The translations under genes were made by a program, and so were the position numbers. A DNA stretch of 64,000 bases from NCBI RefSeq assembly GCF_002088945.1, contig NZ_NCSU01000007.1:496001-560000 (forward strand), read 5' to 3'. Shown in pieces: positions 17,411-26,992 of this stretch. Below the pieces are notes generated by a model. That model did not search any database. It was given only the letters and a program-made list of their open reading frames with translations, and was not told the origin of the DNA. The stretch's first letter is position 1, and every line of letters starts with the position of its first letter. This DNA comes from Henriciella pelagia. GTDB lineage: Bacteria; Pseudomonadota; Alphaproteobacteria; Caulobacterales; Hyphomonadaceae.

Positions 17411-18454
17411 ATGGCCAGCGAAGCGCAAAAACCTCTTCTCTCTGTGCTGTCTGGCAAACGTCAGGACCCTGTCCCCATCTGGATGATGAGACAGGCCGGG
17501 CGTCACCTTCCTGAATATCTTGAGCTGCGGTCGCGGGCGAAGGACTTCCTGGATTTCTGCTACACGCCATCGCTGGCAACCGAAGCGACACTTCAGCCCA
17601 TCCAGCGATATGACATGGACGGGGCGATCCTTTTTGCGGACATCCTTCTCATCCTGGACGCGCTTGGCCAGACAGTGCGGTTCGAAAAAGGGGTTGGGCC
17701 GATTGTTCAGACGGTCGAGGCCGGGCAGCGGTTGAATACCGTGCCTCCACAGAAGGCAGCTGAGCGCCTGTCCCCCGTCTATGAAACAGTCTCGCGGGTG
17801 TCCTCGCGACTTGATCCATCAAAGACGCTGATCGGATTCGCCGGCGCACCCTGGACGGTCGCCCTTTATGCAATTGAGGGGCGCGGCGGCACGGACAAAT
17901 CCACGGCGCGTATTTGGGCACATCAATACCCTGCAGAGCTGGACCTTCTGCTGGATGACATTGTCGAAGCGACGGCACTTTACATGCAGGCGCAAGTCGA
18001 AGCCGGCGCAAATGCGCTGATGATGTTTGAGTCGTGGGCCGAGGGTCTGCCAAACGACGTGTTTGAGCAGATCGTCATCCTGCCCAATCGTAAACTTGTG
18101 TCCCGTCTGAATGAACTTGGCGTCGATGTTCCGATCATCGGGTTTCCACGCGGGGCTGCTGCAATGCTTCCGGCTTATGCGCGGGAGACTGGGGTAAACG
18201 CTGTCGGGCTGGACACTTCGGTAGTTCCGGCTTTCGTCAATCGTGAGATTCCGATGCAGTTCCCGGTGCAGGGGCATCTAGATCCGCTGCTTCTGCTCGC
18301 GGGCGGGATCGCGATGGAGCGCCGCGTCGAAGAATTGCTCGAGAGTTATCGAGATCGGCCGCACATCTTCAACCTCGGTCACGGTGTGCTACCTCAGACG
18401 CCCATTCCGCATGTCGAGAAAGTCGTCCAGACTGTCCGCAACTGGAAGCGCTAG
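17411..18454 (+). CDS. hemE: Uroporphyrinogen decarboxylase
   Basis: About 347 aa. It removes four carboxyls from uroporphyrinogen III to make coproporphyrinogen III for haem. The signature P-I-W-M-M-R-Q-A-G-R-H-L-P-E-Y and the later M-M-F-E-S-W-A and HGVLPQTP segments are conserved. I chose ATG 17411 because AGGGGG (17401-17406) precedes it by 4 bp; an ATG at 17387 is possible. It borders the predicted origin and is followed by hemJ on the same strand, so the two form a haem unit. Confidence 0.95.
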   Translation: MASEAQKPLLSVLSGKRQDPVPIWMMRQAGRHLPEYLELRSRAKDFLDFCYTPSLATEATLQPIQRYDMDGAILFADILLILDALGQTVRFEKGVGPIVQTVEAGQRLNTVPPQKAAERLSPVYETVSRVSSRLDPSKTLIGFAGAPWTVALYAIEGRGGTDKSTARIWAHQYPAELDLLLDDIVEATALYMQAQVEAGANALMMFESWAEGLPNDVFEQIVILPNRKLVSRLNELGVDVPIIGFPRGAAAMLPAYARETGVNAVGLDTSVVPAFVNREIPMQFPVQGHLDPLLLLAGGIAMERRVEELLESYRDRPHIFNLGHGVLPQTPIPHVEKVVQTVRNWKR

Positions 18455-18481
18455 TTAATCCCTATATGGAAGACCTGCCCA

Positions 18482-18907
18482 ATGCTGTACCTCTGGATCA
18501 AGGCTTTGCACCTCATCTTTGTCGTCGCCTTCATGGCAGGCATGCTGGTCTATCCGCGCTACAAGCTCCACCAGCTGTCTTCGTCTCCAGGCGATGAGCT
18601 GTTCGAGACGATGAAATCGGCGTCGAAAAAGCTGAAGATGATCATCCTCAATCCATCGATCATTCTGGTATGGATCTTCGGCGTCACGATGATGGTGATG
18701 AACACTGCGCTTCTGCAGAATGGCTGGTTTCACGTGAAACTCCTGGCCGTCCTGATCCTGACGGGCCTTCACGGATATTTCGTGATGCTCGGGCGCAAGA
18801 TTGATGCGGGACAGGATGTGTCGTCAAAGCAGCTGAAAATGATGAATGAGGTTCCGTTCCTGCTTTTTATCATCGCAGCCGTAATGGTGATTGTTCGCCC
18901 ATTCTGA
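18482..18907 (+). CDS. hemJ: Protoporphyrinogen oxidase HemJ
   Basis: 141 aa, four membrane helices. Conserved residues of the family are seen: H10 in WIKALHLIFVVAFMAGM, the P-R-Y/F-K motif, K-L-L-A-V and the C-terminal L-K-M-M-N-E-V-P-F-L-L. HemJ oxidises protoporphyrinogen IX to protoporphyrin IX in bacteria lacking HemG/HemY. It lies 27 bp after hemE. A parS-like sequence is embedded in codons at 18726-18741. Confidence 0.92.
   Translation: MLYLWIKALHLIFVVAFMAGMLVYPRYKLHQLSSSPGDELFETMKSASKKLKMIILNPSIILVWIFGVTMMVMNTALLQNGWFHVKLLAVLILTGLHGYFVMLGRKIDAGQDVSSKQLKMMNEVPFLLFIIAAVMVIVRPF
18726..18741. other. parS: parS-like site 1 (in hemJ)
   Basis: GGTTTCACGTGAAACT matches TGTTTCACGTGAAACA at 14 of 16 positions; the inner 14 bases are a perfect palindrome. 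It lies about 1.3 kb from the predicted origin. Confidence 0.6.
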
Positions 18908-18922
18908 TCTGTCGGGCCGGTC

Positions 18923-18952
18923 TTGACGACGACCGGAATTTCAGCGCATAAG
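18923..18952 (+). promoter_or_regulatory. Possible sigma-70-type promoter of rho
   Basis: TTGACG and CATAAG are separated by 18 bp in the 139-bp gap before rho. The -35 is good and the -10 weak. The transcript would have a leader of about 90 nt, where Rho autoregulation is often exerted. Confidence 0.4.
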
Positions 18953-19046
18953 CCGTCAACCGGTCAGCCCGTTCCAGGGTTGGCACAAACTCCCTCTTCC
19001 TGCGTTCCGCTCCTAGTCAGCCGAAGCACATTCAATCTGAGTTTAC

Positions 19047-20345
19047 ATGTCCGATACACTCGCGCCCGAAGCCGATACCCCGAGCCAGGTCTACCTGCGT
19101 GATCTGAAAGCCATGAGCCCGACTGAGCTCCTAGCTTATGCCGAAAGCCTTGAAGTCGAGAATGCGTCTTCGCTCCGCACCCAGGACATTCTGTTCGCTG
19201 TTCTGCGCGAACTTGCAGACCGAGACATTACGATCATCGGCCGTGGTGTTCTGGAAGTCCTGACTGACGGCTTTGGTTTCCTGCGTTCGCCAGAATCCAA
19301 TTACCTGCCGGGCCCGGACGATATTTACGTCAATCCGAAACTGCTGAAGCAGGCTGGCCTGAAAACTGGCGACACGGTGGAAGGCCCTATCAAGGAGCCA
19401 GGTGAAGGCGAGCGCTATTTCGCGCTGATGAGTGTGAACTCGATCAATTTCGAGGAGCCAGAGAAAGCCCGCCAGAAAGTCCACTTTGACAATCTGGTGC
19501 CGCTATACCCGGAAGAGCGGCTCCACATGGAGAGCCAGGATCCGACGAAGAAGGATCGATCCGGCCGCGTCATCGACATTGTCGCCCCAATCGGCAAGGG
19601 TCAGCGCGCCCTGATCGTTGCACCGCCGCGTACTGGTAAGACCGTCCTACTGCAGAACATCGCTGCGTCCATCGAGGAAAATCACCCCGAATGCTATCTC
19701 ATCGTCCTGCTGATTGATGAGCGCCCGGAAGAAGTTACCGACATGAAACGTTCGGTGAAGGGCGAAGTTATTTCCTCGACCTTTGACGAGCCGGCAACGC
19801 GCCACGTGGCTGTTGCCGAAATGGTCATCGAAAAAGCCAAGCGCCTTGCCGAACATGGCCGCGATGTCGTCATCCTGCTCGACTCGATCACGCGCCTTGG
19901 CCGCGCCTACAATACGACTGTGCCGAGTTCGGGCAAAGTCCTGACCGGCGGTGTCGATGCAAATGCGCTCCAACGTCCGAAACGCTTTTTCGGCGCCGCG
20001 CGGAACATTGAAGGCGGCGGTTCGCTGACCATTATCGCGACCGCATTGATCGATACCGGCTCGCGCATGGATGAAGTCATCTTCGAAGAATTCAAGGGCA
20101 CCGGTAACTCCGAAGTCGTGCTGGATCGCAAGATTGCCGACAAGCGGACCTTCCCGGCCATCGACATCATGAAGTCCGGCACGCGGAAAGAAGAACTTAT
20201 CACGCCGAAGGAACAGCTGCAGAAGATCTATATCCTCCGCCGAATTCTCAACCCGATGGGCACTTCGGATGCAATTGACTTCCTGCTCGACAAGCTTCGT
20301 CAGACGAAAACGAATGACGAATTCTTCGAGGCGATGAAGAACTAG
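19047..20345 (+). CDS. rho: Transcription termination factor Rho
   Basis: 432 aa hexameric RNA helicase that ends transcription on untranslated RNA. An N-terminal helical domain is followed by the RNA-binding cold-shock-like domain ([25 protein letters not shown]). Walker A is A-P-P-R-T-G-K-T, Walker [12 protein letters not shown], and the Q/R loops include [11 protein letters not shown] and E-F-K-G-T-G-N-S-E. There is no long insertion. Rho is likely important in this genome because many convergent genes leave no room for hairpin terminators. mnmE follows 3 bp after the stop. Confidence 0.98.
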   Translation: MSDTLAPEADTPSQVYLRDLKAMSPTELLAYAESLEVENASSLRTQDILFAVLRELADRDITIIGRGVLEVLTDGFGFLRSPESNYLPGPDDIYVNPKLLKQAGLKTGDTVEGPIKEPGEGERYFALMSVNSINFEEPEKARQKVHFDNLVPLYPEERLHMESQDPTKKDRSGRVIDIVAPIGKGQRALIVAPPRTGKTVLLQNIAASIEENHPECYLIVLLIDERPEEVTDMKRSVKGEVISSTFDEPATRHVAVAEMVIEKAKRLAEHGRDVVILLDSITRLGRAYNTTVPSSGKVLTGGVDANALQRPKRFFGAARNIEGGGSLTIIATALIDTGSRMDEVIFEEFKGTGNSEVVLDRKIADKRTFPAIDIMKSGTRKEELITPKEQLQKIYILRRILNPMGTSDAIDFLLDKLRQTKTNDEFFEAMKN

Positions 20346-20348
20346 GCG

Positions 20349-21671
20349 ATGGCAGACGCGCGCGACACGATCTGCGCGCTCGCTTCCGGGCCGCCGCCAT
20401 CTGCCATTGCGATTGTCAGGATCAGTGGGCCAAGGGTCCGCGAGATCTGCGCATCGGTGTTCGAAGCCGGATTGCCGGCGCCGCGTCGTTCCGTGTTCGG
20501 CCGGTTCGTCGATGTTTCCCGTGAAACAATTGACGAAGGCCTCGGCATCTTCATGCCTGGCCCAAAATCCTATACTGGCGAAGATACGGCAGAGCTTTAT
20601 CTCCACGGCGGGTCGGCCGTTATCGATCATGCGCTCGATGCGATCTGTGAATTCCCAGATACCCGTCTTGCCGAACCTGGAGAGTTCACGCGTCGCGCTT
20701 TTGAAAATGGCCGGGTCGATCTCGTCGAGGCCGAAGGAATTGCCGACCTCATCGATGCCGAAACGCGCGCGCAGAAATCGCTCGCCCTGAACCAGCTCGA
20801 TGGGGCGCTTTCCGCCCAATATGCCAAGTGGCGCGAGAAGCTTGTCGAGGCACTGGCCCTTCTCGAAGTCAGCATCGACTTTCCCGATGAGGAAGATGCG
20901 CCGGATGAAACCACGTCACCCGTGACGAACGTATTGGACTCAATTCGGCACGCGTTCATCGAAGCCTTGCAGGATGACGAGGTCGGTGAACGTATCCGCG
21001 AAGGGTTCCGGATTGCGATTGTCGGTCCGCCCAATGCGGGAAAGTCATCGCTTCTCAACAGGCTGGCCCGGCGCGAGGCGGCGATCGTGTCCGATATTCC
21101 CGGGACGACACGTGATGTCGTCGAAGTCCGTTTGAAGATTGGAGGCCAGATTGTCTGGATTGCCGATACGGCCGGGCTTCGTGAAGCCGGTGATGCCATT
21201 GAGGCGGAAGGCATTCGGCGGGCGCGGGAACGCGCCGAAGCTGCTGATCTCAGGATCCATCTTCGGGCTGCTGATGAAAACGTCGACTTTTCAGAAGCGG
21301 GAGCTGGCGACCTCAATGTCGTCAACAAGTCCGACCGCAAGGCGTATCCGGCAGAGGAGGGAGTCTTCATCCTCTCGACACTGACGGGTGACGGACTTGC
21401 CGATCTTGAATCGGCCATTGCGGACATCGTCTCGGCAAAGGCAAACCGGACCATCGCGCCGCTCATCACCCGAAAGCGGCACAGGCTGAGTTTGCAGACA
21501 TCCCTGTTTCACGTAGAACAGGCGCTTGATCTTCTTGGACGCGGCGGCGGGGCCGAACTCGTGGCTGAAGATGTCCGCCTCGCGGCTCGGCAACTCTCGT
21601 CCCTGGTTGGCGAAATTGGTGTCGAGGAAGTTCTCGGCGCGGTGTTCTCTTCCTTCTGTATCGGCAAATGA
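20349..21671 (+). CDS. mnmE: tRNA uridine-5-carboxymethylaminomethyl modification GTPase MnmE
   Basis: 440 aa. With MnmG it makes the cmnm5 or nm5 group at wobble U34 of tRNAs. The N-terminal folate-binding domain (D-T-I-C-A-L-A-S-G) and central helices flank a Ras-like G domain: G-P-P-N-A-G-K-S-S, IPGTTRD, A-D-T-A-G-L-R, N-K-S-D. The C-terminus ends S-S-F-C-I-G-K with the catalytic Cys. Two parS-like sites overlap codons here (20513-20528 and 21505-21520). mnmG follows. Confidence 0.97.
   Translation: MADARDTICALASGPPPSAIAIVRISGPRVREICASVFEAGLPAPRRSVFGRFVDVSRETIDEGLGIFMPGPKSYTGEDTAELYLHGGSAVIDHALDAICEFPDTRLAEPGEFTRRAFENGRVDLVEAEGIADLIDAETRAQKSLALNQLDGALSAQYAKWREKLVEALALLEVSIDFPDEEDAPDETTSPVTNVLDSIRHAFIEALQDDEVGERIREGFRIAIVGPPNAGKSSLLNRLARREAAIVSDIPGTTRDVVEVRLKIGGQIVWIADTAGLREAGDAIEAEGIRRARERAEAADLRIHLRAADENVDFSEAGAGDLNVVNKSDRKAYPAEEGVFILSTLTGDGLADLESAIADIVSAKANRTIAPLITRKRHRLSLQTSLFHVEQALDLLGRGGGAELVAEDVRLAARQLSSLVGEIGVEEVLGAVFSSFCIGK
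20513..20528. other. parS: parS-like site 2 (in mnmE)
   Basis: TGTTTCCCGTGAAACA differs at one position from the 16-bp consensus. Confidence 0.75.
21505..21520. other. parS: parS-like site 3 (in mnmE)
   Basis: TGTTTCACGTAGAACA differs at two positions from the consensus, so binding may be weak. Confidence 0.5.
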
Positions 21672-21683
21672 CTCCGGCCCCTG

Positions 21684-21699
21684 TGTTTCACGGGAAACA
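21684..21699. other. parS: parS-like site 4 (mnmE-mnmG gap)
   Basis: TGTTTCACGGGAAACA differs at one position. Unlike the others it lies between genes, 48 bp before the mnmG start. Confidence 0.7.
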
Positions 21700-21747
21700 T
21701 GATGTATAGCGGCGGCCTCACAGGACAGTTTCGAGGACGTGACGCAA

Positions 21748-23622
21748 ATGCCGACTGCATTTGATTTTGATGTTATTGTTGTGGGCGGCGGCCATGCCGG
21801 ATGTGAGGCCGCGGCCGCAGCGGCACGCGCGGGTGCGAACACCGCACTGATCACCCACAAGCTTTCTACGATTGGTGAAATGTCCTGCAATCCGGCCATT
21901 GGCGGACTCGGCAAGGGACATCTGGTTCGAGAAATCGACGCCCTCGATGGGTTGATGGCCCGCATGGCGGACAAGTCCGGCATCCAGTTCCGTATGCTCA
22001 ATCGCTCGAAAGGACCAGCGGTCTGGGGACCACGCGCCCAGATTGATCGCAAACTCTACCGCGAAGCCATGCAGGCGAAATTAGCCGATTATGACAACCT
22101 CACCCTGATTGAGGATGGCGTGGAAGACCTGATCGTTATCGACGGTCATACCGCAGGTGTCATTGGGCAGACCGGGTCACACTATTCCTCGCGAGCTGTT
22201 GTCATTACGACAGGTACCTTCCTGAAAGGGGTCATACACCGAGGGGCGGAGCGAATCGAAGCGGGCCGCGTCGGCGAGGCGCCGGCAATCGGATTGTCTG
22301 ACCGGTTATACGCGCTGGGATTACCGATGGGCCGCCTGAAAACCGGAACGCCCGCTCGACTCGACGGCACGACAATCGCCTGGGACAAGCTGGAGCAACA
22401 ACCGGCCGATGAGACGCCGATACCGTTCTCTTTCGCGAATTCCAGCATCTCCGTCCCGCAGCTTTCATGTGGCATCACCTATACGAATGAGGCGACCCAC
22501 GCGATCATCGCCGAGAACATCAATCAGTCCGCTGTTTACTCAGGTGCGATTGCAGGGCGCGGCCCGCGCTACTGCCCGTCCATCGAGGACAAGGTTCACC
22601 GTTTTGCAGACAAGACGAGACATCAGATCTTCCTTGAGCCGGAGGGGCTCGACGATGATACGGTCTATCCAAACGGAATTTCGACATCGCTTCCGGCCAA
22701 CGTCCAGGAAGCCTTCATCCGCACGATTGAGGGCCTGGAGAATGTCCGCATTCTCCAGCCGGGCTATGCGATTGAATATGATTATGTCGATCCGCGCGCT
22801 CTGACTTATGGCCTCGAAGTGAAGGCGATGCCGGGATTGTTCCTCGCGGGGCAGATCAATGGAACAACCGGATATGAGGAGGCAGGCGCCCAGGGTCTCG
22901 TCGCCGGACTGAACGCGGCGCGCAAGGTGAAAGGTCTTGAAGCTGCAAAGTTTGACCGGGCTGAAGCCTATATTGGTGTCCTGATCGATGATCTTGTGAC
23001 GCATGGCGTGACTGAGCCGTATCGCATGTTCACCTCGCGCGCCGAATATCGACTTGCACTGCGGGCCGACAATGCCGATCAGAGACTGACACCGAGGGGT
23101 ATTGATCTCGGGATTGTTGGAGCACAGCGCGTCGAAATGTTTCACGTGAAACACCAAAGTCTCGAAACCGGACGAAACCTGCTTCAATCGATAATGATGA
23201 CGCCGAACGAAGCGGCCAAGATCGGCTGGAAGGTCAATCAGGATGGACAGAAGCGTTCGGCTTGGGAATTCCTGGCGTATCCCGATATCGACATGGAGCA
23301 GGTGAGGGCGGCCTTCGGTGGTCTCTCCGAGATCGACGATGTAACCGCAAGCCAGCTCGCCATCGAGGCAACCTATGCCGGATATATCGAGCGGCAGCAG
23401 GCGGATGTCGAAGCGCTCCGCCGGGATGAAGCGCTTGAAATTCCGCCGGATATGGACTTTGCCCGCATTGGCGGCCTCTCAAATGAGGTCCGTTCAAAGC
23501 TTGAAGCTGTTTGTCCTTCCACGATCGGTCAGGCCTCAAGGATTGAGGGTGTGACTCCGGGGGCCCTGATCGCACTCCTCTCACATGTCAAACGGCGTAA
23601 GCTCGGCAAGGTTGCGGGTTAG
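21748..23622 (+). CDS. mnmG: tRNA uridine-5-carboxymethylaminomethyl modification enzyme MnmG (GidA)
   Basis: 624 aa FAD enzyme, partner of MnmE. The N-terminal dinucleotide fold is [13 protein letters not shown], followed by [12 protein letters not shown] and [17 protein letters not shown]. Later [12 protein letters not shown] and [14 protein letters not shown] are typical. The ATG at 21748 is preferred over GTG at 21739 because GAGGA (21733-21737) is 10 bp upstream of it. A perfect parS lies within codons for M-F-H-V-K-H (23138-23153). Confidence 0.97.
   Translation: MPTAFDFDVIVVGGGHAGCEAAAAAARAGANTALITHKLSTIGEMSCNPAIGGLGKGHLVREIDALDGLMARMADKSGIQFRMLNRSKGPAVWGPRAQIDRKLYREAMQAKLADYDNLTLIEDGVEDLIVIDGHTAGVIGQTGSHYSSRAVVITTGTFLKGVIHRGAERIEAGRVGEAPAIGLSDRLYALGLPMGRLKTGTPARLDGTTIAWDKLEQQPADETPIPFSFANSSISVPQLSCGITYTNEATHAIIAENINQSAVYSGAIAGRGPRYCPSIEDKVHRFADKTRHQIFLEPEGLDDDTVYPNGISTSLPANVQEAFIRTIEGLENVRILQPGYAIEYDYVDPRALTYGLEVKAMPGLFLAGQINGTTGYEEAGAQGLVAGLNAARKVKGLEAAKFDRAEAYIGVLIDDLVTHGVTEPYRMFTSRAEYRLALRADNADQRLTPRGIDLGIVGAQRVEMFHVKHQSLETGRNLLQSIMMTPNEAAKIGWKVNQDGQKRSAWEFLAYPDIDMEQVRAAFGGLSEIDDVTASQLAIEATYAGYIERQQADVEALRRDEALEIPPDMDFARIGGLSNEVRSKLEAVCPSTIGQASRIEGVTPGALIALLSHVKRRKLGKVAG
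23138..23153. other. parS: parS site 5 (in mnmG), perfect
   Basis: TGTTTCACGTGAAACA matches all 16 positions. Confidence 0.9.
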
Positions 23623-23625
23623 GGT

Positions 23626-24246
23626 GTGATCGAATCGGATGCGAAAAGTGCGCTAAGCGAACTCAATGTTTCACGTGAAACATTGGAGCTCCTCGAAGGT
23701 TTTATTGAGCTGCTTAATGGGTGGCGGCAGAAAATTAACCTCGTCGGGCCGCGGGAAATGGACCAGATCTGGGCGCGCCACGTCCTCGATTCGGCCCAGC
23801 TGATCCCGATGGTGGGGCAGGGCGCGTCAATAATTGACCTCGGTTCCGGTGCCGGATTTCCCGGCCTGGTGCTGGGTTGCCACGCCAAAACCACGGGCGG
23901 ATCGGTGACACTCGTCGAGTCGGTCGGCAAGAAGTGCGCATTTCTGCTGGATGTGACCGGAAAACTTCAGCTGCCGGTCCGCGTCGAGAACCGGAGAGTC
24001 GAGGCTCTTGCGGCGCAAACTGTCGATTTTGTTACGGCGCGAGCCTTCGCACCTCTCCCCAGACTCCTCGACTATGCAGAGCCTTGGCTCAGCACCGGCG
24101 CAACCGGGCTGTTTTTCAAGGGGGAACGCTGGCGTGAAGAATTGACGGAGGCGCAAGAATGCTGGAATCTCTCCTATGAGGCGATTCCGAGTCGGACAAG
24201 TGAGACCGGGATCATATTGAAGATCAAGGGGGCCCAACGTGTCTGA
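23626..24246 (+). CDS. rsmG: 16S rRNA (guanine527-N7)-methyltransferase RsmG (GidB)
   Basis: 206 aa with a GTG start 3 bp after the mnmG stop. SAM-binding motif I is I-I-D-L-G-S-G-A-G-F-P-G-L. Upstream N-L-V-G-P-R and later F-V-T-A-R-A-F-A-P-L are conserved. It makes m7G527 in 16S rRNA. Codons for N-V-S-R-E-T-L carry a perfect parS (23667-23682). The stop overlaps the parA GTG start by 8 bp, giving the classic mnmG-rsmG-parA-parB order. Confidence 0.96.
   Translation: MIESDAKSALSELNVSRETLELLEGFIELLNGWRQKINLVGPREMDQIWARHVLDSAQLIPMVGQGASIIDLGSGAGFPGLVLGCHAKTTGGSVTLVESVGKKCAFLLDVTGKLQLPVRVENRRVEALAAQTVDFVTARAFAPLPRLLDYAEPWLSTGATGLFFKGERWREELTEAQECWNLSYEAIPSRTSETGIILKIKGAQRV
23667..23682. other. 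parS: parS site 6 (in rsmG), perfect
   Basis: TGTTTCACGTGAAACA is exact, and the palindrome extends to 20 bp (AATGTTTCACGTGAAACATT at 23665-23684). It lies 557 bp before parA. Confidence 0.92.
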
Positions 24247-25054
24247 CTCCTCTACGCGTATTCTTGCTATCGCCAATCAGAAGGGCGGTGTCGGCAAGAC
24301 GACCACGTCAATCAATCTTGGAACGGCCTTGGCCGCTGTCGGCCGGCGGGTCCTGGTTGTGGACTTTGATGCGCAGGGCAATGCGTCAACCGGGCTTGGC
24401 ATTATGCGCGCCGACAGACGGCTGACGAGCTATGATATTGTTGTCGACGGCGTGCCTCTGGAGGATGCTGTTCGCACGACGCTCGTTCCTCGACTGGAAA
24501 TCGTTCCGGGCGATGAAAACCTTTCCGGGGTTGAGACCGAGCTGGCCGACGATACCCGCCGTTCTTACAGATTGCGCAATTCGATCCGGGACTATGTGAG
24601 CCGTATGGCCCATGATCCCGAGAAACGGTACGACTTCATTCTGATCGACTGCCCGCCATCGCTTTCATCTCTCACAATCAATGCGATGACGGCCGCCGAT
24701 GCACTGCTTGTTCCGTTGCAATGTGAGTTTCTCGCGCTTGAAGGCCTTAGCCAGCTGCTTCGCACCGTCGAAGTCGTCCGCTCGGGGCTCAACCCGCAGC
24801 TCGATATACAGGGCGTTGTCCTCACCATGTATGACAAGCGCAACAATCTTTCCGACCAGGTCGCCGACGAGGTGCGCGCTGTTCTTGGAAACAAGGTCTA
24901 TCGGACGGTCATTCCGCGGAATGTCCGCCTCTCCGAAGCACCGAGCTTCGGCAAGCCGGCCCTGCTTTACGATTATCGCTGCCCGGGTAGCGAAGCGTAT
25001 ATCCGCCTCGCTTCGGAAATGCTTCAGCGCGAACGGGCAAGGCAGGCGGCATAA
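24239..25054 (+). CDS. parA: Chromosome-partitioning ATPase ParA
   Basis: 271 aa from a GTG start. The deviant Walker A is N-Q-K-G-G-V-G-K-T-T-T at about residues 14-24; switch and Walker B segments are V-V-D-F-D-A-Q-G-N-A-S and FILIDCPPSLSSL. No N-terminal DNA-binding domain, so it is the chromosomal type. It moves ParB-parS complexes along the nucleoid. The stop and the parB ATG share one base (TAATG). Confidence 0.97.
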   Translation: MSDSSTRILAIANQKGGVGKTTTSINLGTALAAVGRRVLVVDFDAQGNASTGLGIMRADRRLTSYDIVVDGVPLEDAVRTTLVPRLEIVPGDENLSGVETELADDTRRSYRLRNSIRDYVSRMAHDPEKRYDFILIDCPPSLSSLTINAMTAADALLVPLQCEFLALEGLSQLLRTVEVVRSGLNPQLDIQGVVLTMYDKRNNLSDQVADEVRAVLGNKVYRTVIPRNVRLSEAPSFGKPALLYDYRCPGSEAYIRLASEMLQRERARQAA

Positions 25055-25968
25055 TGACAGCAGACCCGAAACCAAAACCAAGCCGGCTCGGGCGTGGGCT
25101 GTCGGCCCTGATCGGTGAAGTCGAGGGCGTTGGTGGTTATGAGGATGCGCCGGAGAGTGCGCCTCGCGCCGACGCATCGACGATTGCGATCAAGGATATC
25201 CGCGCCAATCCGCAGCAGCCGCGCCGCCATTTCGCGGAGGCTGAACTTGCGGAACTCGCTGAATCGATCAAAGCGAAAGGCGTTCTTCAGGCCATCCTGG
25301 TTCGGCCGGATCCGAAGGATGCCGGCAAATACCAGATTGTAGCTGGTGAACGACGCTGGCGCGCGGCCAAACAGGCCGGGCTGACAGAGATTCCGGCCAC
25401 CATTCGCAACATGGATGAGCTGGAGCTGCTCGAGATCGGAATCATCGAGAACGTCCAGCGGACCGATCTCAACCCGATCGAAGAGGCTGAAGCTTATGGC
25501 GCGTTGATGAAGCGCTTCGGTCGGACCCAGGAAGGCCTGGCTGAAAGCGTCGGCAAAAGCCGGGCTCATATAGCCAATACGCTTCGACTGTTAAACCTGT
25601 CCGAAACGGCGCGTGGGCATTTGCGGGAAGGGCGCATCTCTGCCGGTCATGCGCGGGCCGCGCTCGGCGCGCCGGACCCGGATGCAGTCGTGGCCATGGC
25701 GGTGACCAAAGGGCTTAGCGTTCGCGAGGTCGAAAAGCTCGTCAAGAATGCGAAGGATGAAGGGTCGATTGAGGCGGTGGCCAAGCGGGTTGCCGCCAAT
25801 GAAAAGGATGTCGACACCGAAGCGCTGGAAGCCGACTTGTCGCGGACACTCGGCCTTGATGTCGATATTCGCCACAAGGCGAATGGCGGCGAATTACGCA
25901 TTAAATACAGTGACTTGGAACAGCTCGACGATCTATGCCGCCGGCTTACGGCGAAGCGCTCATCCTAG
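25054..25968 (+). CDS. parB: Chromosome-partitioning protein ParB
   Basis: 304 aa. Its parts are: an N-terminal ParA-contact region (S-R-L-G-R-G-L-S-A-L-I-G), the CTP-binding domain with G-E-R-R-W-R-A and E-N-V-Q-R-T-D-L-N-P-I-E-E-A, a helix-turn-helix (K-S-R-A-H-I-A-N-T-L-R-L), and a C-terminal dimer domain. ParB loads at parS and spreads as a CTP-gated clamp. It overlaps holA convergently by 23 bp. Six candidate parS sites lie upstream at 18.7-23.7 kb. Confidence 0.97.
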   Translation: MTADPKPKPSRLGRGLSALIGEVEGVGGYEDAPESAPRADASTIAIKDIRANPQQPRRHFAEAELAELAESIKAKGVLQAILVRPDPKDAGKYQIVAGERRWRAAKQAGLTEIPATIRNMDELELLEIGIIENVQRTDLNPIEEAEAYGALMKRFGRTQEGLAESVGKSRAHIANTLRLLNLSETARGHLREGRISAGHARAALGAPDPDAVVAMAVTKGLSVREVEKLVKNAKDEGSIEAVAKRVAANEKDVDTEALEADLSRTLGLDVDIRHKANGGELRIKYSDLEQLDDLCRRLTAKRSS

Positions 25969-26992
25969 AGCGCTGCGACGCTGATTTCACGACATTCAGC
26001 AGGAAAATGCGAATCGCGGCCTCGGCGGCCGGGCCCTCGGTCTTTGCCTTGAGTTCCAGGTCGTGGATGGCCGCAAGCAGGCGGGTCAGGGACGGTGCTG
26101 ACCATTTGTCGAGACGGGACCGGAATGCCGGCCACTCATTCTGCCACACCGGCGGTCGGAGCTTGCGACCGATATCGCCGCCTGTGCCAAGCAGCCCGCG
26201 CGCCTCGAGCAGCCGCCTCGCTTCCATCTCGAAGATTCTAAGGATGCTGATTGCGGATGTGCCGATTTCAGCAATGCGATCATATTCGGCGAGACAGGCC
26301 GCGCCGTTCCCATCGAGTGCGAACTGCACCATGTCGCGCACGCTATTGTCGGCATCGGTCTGGCAAAGGCGGCGCACATCCGCAATTGAAACGGGCCGGC
26401 CGAGCCCGCGTCCATAAAGAGCGAGCTTGTCAGCTTCCTGGTTTGCAAGGCCTCTATGGCCGGGCAGCAAGGCGACGAAATCCTTCAGGGCATCGTCTTC
26501 GATGTCGACATCAAGTTCGCCGAGCTTCGCCCGTACCATGTCCTGCAGGGATTGCGCGGTGTCTGCAAACACGTGGATGGCAGCTGCGGTGGAAGCGGCC
26601 TCGATGCCGGCGCGAAGCTTGGAGCGCTTGTTCAGTCCGCTGCATTGTATGATCAGCCGGTTGGCGAAAGCCTGCTGGCGCTTGTCGGCTTCCTCAACCA
26701 AGCCAAGAATCGGTTTCGCAATCTTTTCGCCTGACGTCCTGATGCGGACAATGTTCAGTTCGCCCAGAAGGGAAGCGATTTCGACATTGTCAGCAAGCAG
26801 ATGAGGCTCGCGGCGAATGTCATCATCATCGAGGGTGACGGTCTTGCTATTTGTTGTTTTTGCCCAGCCGGCGATGATCTGGTCTGCCGTGTCGGCGACG
26901 ACGCCATCGTCGTCTCCAAAGACCAGCACACACCAGGTCTTGTCGTCAGGCTTGCGTGCGAATGACGCGACCTGCCCGCCCTTCAGGATCAT
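25946..26992 (-). CDS. holA: DNA polymerase III delta subunit HolA
   Basis: 348 aa clamp-loader subunit that opens the beta clamp. The N-terminus K-G-G-Q-V-A-S-F and V-C..V-L-V-F-G-D-D-D-G, then the helical lid and collar (LPGHRGLANQEADKLALY) fit alphaproteobacterial HolA. It lacks a working P-loop, as delta does. The ATG overlaps the lptE stop by 4 bp; it is last in the leuS-lptE-holA operon and overlaps parB by 23 bp. Confidence 0.94.
   Translation of the reverse strand: MILKGGQVASFARKPDDKTWCVLVFGDDDGVVADTADQIIAGWAKTTNSKTVTLDDDDIRREPHLLADNVEIASLLGELNIVRIRTSGEKIAKPILGLVEEADKRQQAFANRLIIQCSGLNKRSKLRAGIEAASTAAAIHVFADTAQSLQDMVRAKLGELDVDIEDDALKDFVALLPGHRGLANQEADKLALYGRGLGRPVSIADVRRLCQTDADNSVRDMVQFALDGNGAACLAEYDRIAEIGTSAISILRIFEMEARRLLEARGLLGTGGDIGRKLRPPVWQNEWPAFRSRLDKWSAPSLTRLLAAIHDLELKAKTEGPAAEAAIRIFLLNVVKSASQRSRMSASP

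Noticed and set aside
19647-20819. Long open frame on the minus strand opposite rho (390 codons)
   Set aside because: It lies antisense to a fully conserved rho and mnmE start, has no family resemblance, and such frames are common opposite GC-rich genes.
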